This document shows positions 6,322 through 11,489 of a DNA stretch of 11,489 nucleotides, one piece after another. The notes under the pieces were generated by a model, which saw only the letters and a program-made list of their open reading frames with translations, had not been told where the DNA came from and did not search any database. Numbering within the stretch: position 1 is the first letter of the stretch; every line of letters begins with the position of its first letter. The DNA comes from AV2 sp035637175. Its GTDB lineage: Bacteria > Verrucomicrobiota > Verrucomicrobiia > Limisphaerales > AV2. The position numbers were made by a program, and so were the translations under genes. The DNA lies in contig DASPXS010000027.1 in assembly GCA_035637175.1 (NCBI GenBank), forward strand, positions 1 to 11,489, in the 5' to 3' direction.

Positions 6322-7308
6322 TCATCCGGCGATTTTTCGGGTGCGAATGCGATCCAGACCCACCGCCAGGATGATCACAACGCCAATGATGATTTCCTGG
6401 ACGTAGTTGGGCCAATTCATCTGACTGGAGCCGCTGCGCAACACGGCCATGATGAGCGCGCCGATGATCGAACCGGAGACGCTGCCCGTGCCCCCGTTAA
6501 GGCTCGCGCCCCCGATGACCACCGCGGCGATAATGTCCAGTTCCAGACCGATAGCGACCGTCGGGTCGCCTTGCGTCAGGCGGGACATTTGCATCAGTCC
6601 GGCCAGCCCGAAAAACAGTCCCGCCAACGCGTAGATGGCCACTTTCATCAGCCCGACCCGAATTCCGCACAGGCGCGCAGTGGCTTCATTCGAGCCGATC
6701 GCGAACACATAACGCCCGAAGACGGTCCGTTGCATCACGACCGCCATGACCAGCGCCAGTGCGACGGTGATCCAGACTCCCAGAGGCAGCGGGAAAAAAT
6801 GGAGCGGGTCGAGCATATCCATGAGGGTGTTGATCGAGGAGCGGGGCGCATTGACGGTCTGATTGTCGGCCAGCCATTTGGCGGTGCCCCGCGCCACTCC
6901 CATCATTCCGAGGGTGACGATAAACGGCATCATGCGGAAACCGGCGATGATCAGGCCGTTGATCAGGCCGATGCCGCCGGCAACGGCAATGGTCAACACG
7001 ATGGCCGCGGCCGGCGGGTAACCTTTGAGCAGCGACGTGGCGCCCACCACGCTGGTCAAGGCCACGACCGACCCGACGCTTAAATCAATACCGCCGCTGA
7101 CAATGATCATGGTCATACCGAGCGCTCCGATGGCGACAATCACGGTTTGAAGCAGGATGATTTTGCAATTGATCCCGGTGAAAAAGTGAGATCGCACCGT
7201 TGGACTCAACGAAAACAAGCCGACAACCAGGACCAGCCCGAAGACCGGGCCAATGGCAAAAAACAGCCGTCCGAGCGCCTGACCATTGGCTCGTGAAAGG
7301 CCGCTCAT
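6322..7308 (-). CDS. Sugar ABC transporter permease, RbsC-like (CUT2 family)
   Basis: Integral membrane subunit of a ribose/xylose/allose-type importer, 328 residues. The start is ATG 7308, whose ATG overlaps the ATPase stop as ATGA (7305-7308), a sign of translational coupling. Hydrophobic segments run through most of the protein, starting with LFFAIGPVFGLVLVVGLFSL (about 15-34) and with further helices in each later block, about 8-10 in all. Family signatures are IVSGGIDLSVGSVVAL (69-84), the cytoplasmic-loop region FGRYVFAIGSNEATARLCGI, which couples to the ATPase, and IIAAVVIGGASLNGGTGSVSG with GALIMAVLRSG near the C-terminus. An upstream in-frame extension to 7425 is rejected because it lies inside the ATPase gene and encodes a polar, arginine-rich stretch. 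It is the last gene of the three-gene operon, followed 19 bases later by the 44-bp palindrome. Confidence 0.93.
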   Translation of the reverse strand: MSGLSRANGQALGRLFFAIGPVFGLVLVVGLFSLSPTVRSHFFTGINCKIILLQTVIVAIGALGMTMIIVSGGIDLSVGSVVALTSVVGATSLLKGYPPAAAIVLTIAVAGGIGLINGLIIAGFRMMPFIVTLGMMGVARGTAKWLADNQTVNAPRSSINTLMDMLDPLHFFPLPLGVWITVALALVMAVVMQRTVFGRYVFAIGSNEATARLCGIRVGLMKVAIYALAGLFFGLAGLMQMSRLTQGDPTVAIGLELDIIAAVVIGGASLNGGTGSVSGSIIGALIMAVLRSGSSQMNWPNYVQEIIIGVVIILAVGLDRIRTRKIAG

Positions 7309-8807
7309 GCGCGGATCGGTTCCGATTGCCCGATGGCCGCCGCCATCAGGGTATGTTCGTTCCATGCGCCCGCCGGACGTACGGCGGACAACACGCCGCG
7401 GCACATCACCCCGATCGTGTCGCACACGCCCAATAACTCGGGCAGATAAGAGCTGACGAAGATGATGGCTTTGCCGCGCGCCGCCAGTCCGTCGAGCAAT
7501 TTGTAGATCTGCACTTTGCTGCCGACATCAATGCCGCGGGTCGGTTCGTCCAGCAAAAATATCCTGGCATCGTGATGGAGCAATCGGCCCACCGCGATTT
7601 TCTGTTGGTTGCCGCCGGACAATTCGGCCACCACCTGGTTGGGATTGCGGGCCCGCACGTCCAAACGGTCCATCCAGTCCTGTGCGCACTGGCGCTGCCG
7701 CCGGCGACTCACCAGCCCCAGTCGGGACACCGGACTGTATCGCGTGATGGTCAGGTTGTCGGCCAGCGTGCGATTGAGCAACAGACCTTCCTCTTTGCGG
7801 TTTTCGCTCAGCAGTCCGATCCCGTCGGCCAGGCGTCGCGCCGGAGAACCATGGGTGCTTTCGCGCGAATAGACCAGGACGATTCCGCTCTTGATCCGGT
7901 CCAGACCGAAACAGGCGCGCAACGTTTCCGTGCGACCCGTGCCGATCAGTCCGGCAATGCCGAGGATTTCGCCCTCGCGCAGGGTGAGGCTGGCCGAACG
8001 CGGTCTGGTCATCCCGCGCAGGTCGCGCAGTTCCAACACCGTTTTGCCGGGGGTGTGCGGTGTGCGCGGATAAATGTCTCGGATATCACGGCCCACCATC
8101 AGGCGAATGATTTCGTTCAGTCGCGCCCCCGCCATGTCGTCGGCGCCGACGCTTTCGCCGTCGCGCAACACGGTATAACGGTCGGCGACGCGCTGGCACT
8201 CCTCAAGAAAGTGGCTGATATAGACCATGCTCACGCCCCGTTGCCGGAGGCGATCGATGACGGCGAAAAGATTTTCCGCGTCCGCCTGCGTCAGGCTGCT
8301 GGTCGGTTCGTCCATGATCAAGACTTTGGGCGAACCAATCAGGGCGCGCGCAATTTCGACGATCTGCTGTTCGGCGATGGTCAAGCGATTGATGGGGGTG
8401 TCCAGGGGGATGTTTTCGTGATGAAGTTCGGCCAGGGCCTCGCGGGCGCTGGCGCGCTGGCGCGCGCGGTTCAGCCAGCCAAAACGACGCGGTTCTTCGC
8501 CCAGCAGTATGTTCTCCGCGACACTCAGGTGCGGCGCGAGGTTGAGTTCCTGATAGATCATCGCAATGCCGTTGCGCCGGGCGTGGCACGGGTCTTTGGG
8601 AACGAACAACTGGCCGTCCAGCTCGATCTCTCCGCCATCGGGCTGATAGGCGCCGCTGAGGATTTTCATCAACGTGCTCTTGCCGGCTCCATTCTCGCCG
8701 ATGAGCGCATGCACTTGCGCGGGGCCGACCTCGAAAGAAACGTTTTTGAGCGCGTGGGTGGCGCCGAAGCTTTTGCGCACGCCCACCATTCGCAGGCGTG
8801 GCGTCAT
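7305..8807 (-). CDS. Sugar ABC transporter ATP-binding protein, RbsA-like (two nucleotide-binding domains)
   Basis: The 500-residue fused double-ATPase typical of CUT2 importers energises sugar uptake at the inner face of the membrane. In NBD1, Walker A is GENGAGKST (37-45), the Q-loop is YQELNL, the signature is the relaxed LTIAEQQ (142-148), Walker B is LIMDEPT (163-169) and the H-loop is ISHF. In NBD2, the P-loop is degenerate, GLIGTGRTE (286-294, no GK[ST]), but it has a full LSGGNQQK signature (396-403) and Walker B IFLLDEPTRGID (416-427). That asymmetry, with hydrolysis expected mainly at the composite site using the NBD1 Walker A, is normal for RbsA/XylG/MglA and is not decay. ATG 8807 overlaps the binding-protein stop (ATGA, 8804-8807), and its own stop overlaps the permease start. 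Substrate specificity is not readable here. Confidence 0.95.
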   Translation of the reverse strand: MTPRLRMVGVRKSFGATHALKNVSFEVGPAQVHALIGENGAGKSTLMKILSGAYQPDGGEIELDGQLFVPKDPCHARRNGIAMIYQELNLAPHLSVAENILLGEEPRRFGWLNRARQRASAREALAELHHENIPLDTPINRLTIAEQQIVEIARALIGSPKVLIMDEPTSSLTQADAENLFAVIDRLRQRGVSMVYISHFLEECQRVADRYTVLRDGESVGADDMAGARLNEIIRLMVGRDIRDIYPRTPHTPGKTVLELRDLRGMTRPRSASLTLREGEILGIAGLIGTGRTETLRACFGLDRIKSGIVLVYSRESTHGSPARRLADGIGLLSENRKEEGLLLNRTLADNLTITRYSPVSRLGLVSRRRQRQCAQDWMDRLDVRARNPNQVVAELSGGNQQKIAVGRLLHHDARIFLLDEPTRGIDVGSKVQIYKLLDGLAARGKAIIFVSSYLPELLGVCDTIGVMCRGVLSAVRPAGAWNEHTLMAAAIGQSEPIRA

Positions 8808-9817
8808 TCCTTTAAGTATTTGTCGATCGGGGGGTGAAGGAGTTCCTTGATGTCAGGTTGCTCCATGTTTTCCGGCGTCGCGAGGATGACGCCGGTGTCG
8901 ATGCGTTTCTCGACTTTGTCACCCTGCAACTGTTTGACCAAGGTCATGACGCCGAGATAACCCATGAGCACCGGGTTTTGGACCACCAGGCCCTGCACAT
9001 CGCCGTTCTTCAAATCGATCACCGACTGCGAACCGGAGTCGAAACCGACCATTTTCACTTTGCCGCCGGCCTTGCCGATGTCGCGCAGCGCCTTGGCCAT
9101 GGCGATCGTCGGCGGTTCGCACGGGCAAAAAACCCCGTGCACTTCACTGCCGAAACGGTTGAGCAGATTCTGCGATGCCTGGTAAGCGGTCTCCCGGGTG
9201 GGACCGGAGCGTTGATCGGAAGAAATGAGTTTGATGTCGGGATGCTGCTTGAGCGCGTCGAGAAAGCCGGCTTCGCGCGCCTCGGTGCTGGCGGAGCCAA
9301 CCGCGTAGCGCAGAAGGATCACGTTGCCCTTTCCGCCGAGCAGTTTGGCGAGGTGTTCGCCGGCCAATTGGCCGCCTTTGTAGTTGTCCGTGGCGACGAA
9401 ACTGACGTATTCATCGGATTTGAGGTCGGAATCGATGATGACGACCGGGACTTTGGCCTTGATGGCGTTTTCCACCGGCTTGACCAGGGCCTGTGAATCC
9501 AGCGGCGCCAGCACGATGCCGCTCACCGCGCGGCTCATGAAGTTCTCCACCACTTGAATCTGCTGGTCGCGATCGTCCTCCTTCAAGGGGCCTTTCCAGA
9601 TGATCTCGGTTTTGATCCCGTTTTCATTCAGTTCGCGCTCCGCCTTGACCGCGCCGGCATGGATGGATTTCCAGAATTCATGGGTCGTCCCTTTCGGGAT
9701 GACGGCAATCGTATAGAAGCGGGCACCCGGAGACGGATTGGTTCCCTCCGACCGTTTACCGCAGCCGCCGATGCCCAAAAGAACAAAGAGAGGCAGGAGA
9801 CGCAGCAAGGATTTCAT
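8804..9817 (-). CDS. Sugar ABC transporter substrate-binding lipoprotein (RbsB/Peripla_BP_4 type)
   Basis: Periplasmic binding protein of the ribose/galactose-like class, 337 residues, first gene of the importer operon. ATG 9817 gives a classical lipoprotein signal: K2/R6, a hydrophobic core LLPLFVLLGIG and lipobox GIGGC with C19 as the lipidated cysteine. In-frame starts further upstream (to 9889) would bury the signal, so I reject them. The mature part has the type I binding-protein fold signatures: YTIAVIPKGTTHEFWKSIHA at its start, GIVLAPLDSQALVKPVENA, VPVVIIDSD, FVATDNYKGGQLAGEHLA, the GNVILL strand with the STEAREAGF helix, and VGFDSGSQSVIDLKNGDVQG before the final lobe. No Shine-Dalgarno is clear. 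The stop overlaps the ATPase start. The ligand is probably a monosaccharide or related polyol, but the sequence alone does not decide it. Confidence 0.93.
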   Translation of the reverse strand: MKSLLRLLPLFVLLGIGGCGKRSEGTNPSPGARFYTIAVIPKGTTHEFWKSIHAGAVKAERELNENGIKTEIIWKGPLKEDDRDQQIQVVENFMSRAVSGIVLAPLDSQALVKPVENAIKAKVPVVIIDSDLKSDEYVSFVATDNYKGGQLAGEHLAKLLGGKGNVILLRYAVGSASTEAREAGFLDALKQHPDIKLISSDQRSGPTRETAYQASQNLLNRFGSEVHGVFCPCEPPTIAMAKALRDIGKAGGKVKMVGFDSGSQSVIDLKNGDVQGLVVQNPVLMGYLGVMTLVKQLQGDKVEKRIDTGVILATPENMEQPDIKELLHPPIDKYLKE

Positions 9818-9919
9818 ATCGGCAAAGCTATTGAAGCGGGCGCGGGTTTTCAATCCCTTTCGCGACCGCGACGCCATGCGCGGCGTCAATGCGGGTCTTT
9901 GTCAGAGGCCAACAGTCGA

Positions 9920-9941
9920 ACAAATCACTATTTCGATTTGT
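9920..9941. promoter_or_regulatory. Operator-like inverted repeat upstream of the sugar ABC operon
   Basis: ACAAATC (9920-9926) and GATTTGT (9935-9941) are perfect inverted 7-mers around an 8-base AT-rich spacer, in the 185-bp gap between the operon start (9817, minus) and the tRNA gene (10003, plus). Size and position fit a repressor or activator binding site for the transporter. No regulator gene is in the window, and I could not place a convincing promoter beside it. Confidence 0.25.
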
Positions 9942-9960
9942 GGGAGGGGCAAATAATCGC

Positions 9961-9987
9961 TTGCGGAGCGGAGGGGCGGTTTATACA
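9961..9987 (+). promoter_or_regulatory. Possible promoter of the tRNA-Arg gene
   Basis: TTGCGG (9961-9966) and TATACA (9982-9987), separated by 15 bases, lie 15 bp before the tRNA 5' end. The -10 match is fair (4 of 6). The -35 is weak and the spacing is short. Confidence 0.3.
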
Positions 9988-10002
9988 TTCCGTCGCCTCG
10001 GT

Positions 10003-10079
10003 GCATCCGTAGCTCAATTGGATAGAGCATCTGACTACGGATCAGAAGGTTCCAGGTTCAACTCCTGGCGGATGCGCCA
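10003..10079 (+). tRNA. tRNA-Arg (anticodon ACG)
   Basis: A complete cloverleaf of 77 nt including an encoded CCA. The acceptor GCATCCG (10003-10009) pairs with CGGATGC (10069-10075), followed by discriminator G and CCA. The D arm contains GCTCAATTGGATAGAGC. The anticodon stem TCTGA/TCAGA (10030-10034/10042-10046) encloses loop CTACGGA with anticodon ACG at 10037-10039. The T arm CCAGG/CCTGG encloses TTCAACT. ACG is normally edited to ICG by TadA to read CGU, CGC and CGA. The integrase gene begins 73 bp downstream, so the 3' half of this tRNA is the likely attachment core. Confidence 0.96.
10052..10079 (+). other. Putative attachment site core (3' end of tRNA-Arg)
   Basis: Tyrosine recombinases encoded next to tRNA genes commonly integrate into the T-arm/acceptor end, leaving an intact tRNA plus a direct repeat of its 3' end at the far junction. 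The arrangement here (tRNA, then integrase pointing away from it) fits. The far copy is not in the window, so the exact core is an inference from gene order. Confidence 0.4.
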
Positions 10080-10101
10080 ATAAAATCAAGGGTTTTATGA
10101 G

Positions 10102-10147
10102 GATACAATCTCCAGAGCTTGCAGATTTGATACTGCGATTGTATACT
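10102..10147 (+). promoter_or_regulatory. Integrase promoter overlapped by three 9-10 bp repeats
   Basis: TTGCAG (10119-10124), a 17-base spacer and TATACT (10142-10147) form a good sigma70-type promoter. The expected transcription start, 6-8 bases after the -10, is at 10153-10155, which is the integrase ATG itself, so the mRNA may be leaderless. Three related repeats cover the same stretch: GATACAATC (10102-10110, inverted), GATTTGATAC (10124-10133) and GATTGTATAC (10137-10146). The third overlaps the -10. They could be recombinase arm sites or an autorepression operator. Confidence 0.45.
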
Positions 10148-10152
10148 GGTGC

Positions 10153-11376
10153 ATGAAAGCGAAGCAAAACACCGCCAGAGCCGATCCCGCTGAAAAACCC
10201 AAGCTCTGGCAGAAGACGAACTATGCAAATCTGATTCGCTATGTACCGAGCGGTATGTATTTCTGCCGTATCCGCGTTCAAGGAAAACTGATCCGCAAGA
10301 GCCTCAAATCGGACGTGCTTTCGGTGGCCAAACTCCGGTTGAGCGACGAGGAAAAGAAGCACCGTCAAGCCGCGCAGCGCCAACTTGCCATTCAGCGTGG
10401 ACGCGGCCAGATGACCTTTGGCGACGCGCTCGAAATCTATCGCGCCAGATTACAGGCCAATCCTGACATCAAATCGAAGACCAAAGACTATTACCAGCAG
10501 CGCATTGATTCACTGCTGAAAACGTGGCCGAGCTTGGAGGAGAAGACGAATCTGCGCGATCTCTCAAAGCAAGATTGTTTGGATTGGGCGGCGAAGTACG
10601 GCGGAAGCGCGACGGCTTTCAACAACACGGTTTTAGTCCTGCGGGCGGTTTTGGACATCGCTGTCGAAAGCGGAGTCATCTATGAGAACGTCGCTCGCCA
10701 CGTTACCCGCCGCGCGGTTCGCCCCAAAGAATTGCACCTGCCCGATAACGCCAAGTTTGCTGAATGGGTTCAGAAGATTGAAACAGCGGGCGGGCGATAC
10801 AGCCACGATTGCGCGGACTTGGTTTGCTTTTTGGCCTATGGCGGATTTCGCTTGGGAGAAGCAAAAAACATCACGTGGCGCGATTGCGATTTTGCGCGAG
10901 AAGAAATCGTCGTGCGTGGCGACCCGGAAGAAGGCACGAAAAATAGTGAAGTGCGCCGCGTCCCCATGATCGGCGAAATGCGCGAGCTTATTGAGCGTCT
11001 GCAAAAGGAAAACGCGGAGAGACCGCCTACCGCCACCATTATGCGAGTGGGCGAATGCCAAAAGGCAATGGATACGGCAGCCCGAAAAGTCGGCATTGCT
11101 CATCTGACCCATCACGATTTGCGGCATCTGTTTGCGACCCGTTGCATTGAAAGTGGTGTGGACATTCCCACGGTTTCACGTTGGCTTGGGCACAAGGACG
11201 GCGGCGCATTGGCAATGAAGGTTTATGGGCATCTTCGTAACCAACATTCCGCAAGCATGGCGAAGCTTGTGAAATTCGCGCCCGCTGAGAATATCATCCC
11301 ACTGCCGACAGCGCAGCCGAAGCAAGCTGCACGACGCCATCGAAAAGCGAAACGTGCAAGCGTCCGCAGTGCGTAA
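10153..11376 (+). CDS. Tyrosine recombinase / phage-type site-specific integrase
   Basis: DNA-breaking and rejoining enzyme that integrates and excises a mobile element, 407 residues. An N-terminal region (about 1-85), possibly arm-site binding, is basic and contains the beta-rich stretch GMYFCRIRVQGKLIRKSL. The SAM-like core-binding domain begins near MTFGDALEIYRARL (about 87-180), and the catalytic domain follows. All six catalytic positions are visible: R233 (GGFRLGEAKNITW), K263 (GTKNSEVRRVPM hairpin), H321 and R324 (HHDLRHLFATR), H347 (WLGHKD) and the nucleophile Y358 (MKVYGHL). The C-terminal tail from about 386 is lysine/arginine-rich. It looks fully functional. G+C appears lower and codon use more AT-tolerant than in the flanking genes, consistent with horizontal acquisition. 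It lies directly downstream of tRNA-Arg and points away from it, so the rest of its element should lie to the right. No Shine-Dalgarno is visible, and its promoter suggests leaderless initiation. Confidence 0.95.
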   Translation: MKAKQNTARADPAEKPKLWQKTNYANLIRYVPSGMYFCRIRVQGKLIRKSLKSDVLSVAKLRLSDEEKKHRQAAQRQLAIQRGRGQMTFGDALEIYRARLQANPDIKSKTKDYYQQRIDSLLKTWPSLEEKTNLRDLSKQDCLDWAAKYGGSATAFNNTVLVLRAVLDIAVESGVIYENVARHVTRRAVRPKELHLPDNAKFAEWVQKIETAGGRYSHDCADLVCFLAYGGFRLGEAKNITWRDCDFAREEIVVRGDPEEGTKNSEVRRVPMIGEMRELIERLQKENAERPPTATIMRVGECQKAMDTAARKVGIAHLTHHDLRHLFATRCIESGVDIPTVSRWLGHKDGGALAMKVYGHLRNQHSASMAKLVKFAPAENIIPLPTAQPKQAARRHRKAKRASVRSA

Positions 11377-11394
11377 GCCACTCCCAAAAGGCCG

Positions 11395-11489
11395 CTACCC
11401 CGCTTTGCTACTGACCTCGACTTCGATTGCTTCGACTACGACCGCGTCGCTTCCTGTCGCAGCGGTGTAGCGCCCGGGCATCGGTTTGA
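11395..11489 (-). CDS. Possible 3' end of a short or truncated ORF at the right edge
   Basis: On the minus strand the frame is open from the right edge, with an ATG at 11481, to a TAG at 11395-11397, convergent with the integrase and 18 bases from its end. From the ATG it would encode 28 residues, starting MPGRYTAATGSDAV and continuing with an acidic valine-rich stretch ending in SSKAG. I do not recognise it. It may be the C-terminal end of a gene that starts beyond the window, or chance. No homology or ribosome-binding signal supports it. Confidence 0.2.
   Translation of the reverse strand, partial: KPMPGRYTAATGSDAVVVEAIEVEVSSKAG

Noticed and set aside
6262..7083. A 273-codon plus-strand frame beginning in the 44-bp palindrome
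   Set aside because: It is antisense to the permease and very rich in H, D, R and Q. Its first residues only reflect the palindrome, which reads the same on both strands.
7305..8807. Degenerate second P-loop of the ATPase as possible gene decay
   Set aside because: Loss of the Walker A lysine in the second domain is normal for RbsA/XylG/MglA-type proteins, and all other motifs are intact.
7572..8837. A 421-codon open frame on the plus strand opposite the ATPase gene
   Set aside because: It is a shadow of the GC-rich antisense strand of the RbsA-like gene. It is rich in H, R, Q and D and has no family features.
9818..9889. N-terminal extension of the sugar-binding lipoprotein
   Set aside because: It would place about 24 polar, basic residues before a textbook lipoprotein signal that begins at 9817.
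10080..10098. ATAAAA/TTTTAT hairpin just after the tRNA
   Set aside because: A six-pair stem made only of A-T pairs is too unstable to call the tRNA terminator.
11436..11470. Hairpin after the integrase (CTAC plus ACCGC pairing with GCGGT plus GTAG)
   Set aside because: The stem has only nine pairs with a bulge, a 16-base loop and no U-tract, so it is too weak to call a terminator.

Overview
The window is bacterial chromosome, roughly 60% G+C, densely coded. It mixes housekeeping genes with a sugar uptake operon and the start of a tRNA-linked integrated element. I infer a Verrucomicrobiota-like bacterium (Pedosphaera/Limisphaerales type). The reasons are weak Shine-Dalgarno signals, a stand-alone PTS EIIA-type protein, and many short degenerate repeats of kinds I associate with that group. 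No marker gene here proves this.

Left block, plus strand (2-5621): a UvrD/PcrA-family helicase cut by the left edge, then hemL (glutamate-1-semialdehyde aminomutase), ruvX/yqgF, truA (tRNA pseudouridine 38-40 synthase) and trmL (tRNA wobble 2'-O-methyltransferase). These are ordinary DNA-repair, tetrapyrrole and RNA-processing genes. The unusual point is that repeat DNA is interleaved with nearly all of them. Repeat-like segments sit in frame inside the helicase and hemL. A nested inverted repeat of about 184 bp fills the ruvX-truA gap and carries the ruvX stop codon. Another repeat cluster lies between truA and trmL, and a further inverted repeat carries the trmL stop codon.

Middle block, minus strand (5712-9817): read right to left, a lipoprotein sugar-binding protein, a two-domain RbsA-like ATPase and an RbsC-like permease form a CUT2-type ABC importer operon. 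Both gene junctions are 4-base ATGA overlaps. A perfect 44-bp palindrome follows the permease and is a likely terminator. A single EIIA-type PTS protein on the same strand comes next and ends convergently against trmL. The substrate cannot be read from the sequence.

Right block, plus strand (10003-end): a complete tRNA-Arg(ACG) gene with encoded CCA is followed 73 bp later by a full tyrosine recombinase with all catalytic residues. This is the classic arrangement of an element integrated at a tRNA gene, with its cargo running off the right edge. The recombinase has a good sigma70-like promoter whose predicted start falls on or next to the ATG, overlapped by three 9-10 bp repeats. No gene-free stretch exceeds 300 bases. 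I saw no CRISPR array, IS transposase, rRNA or phage structural gene.
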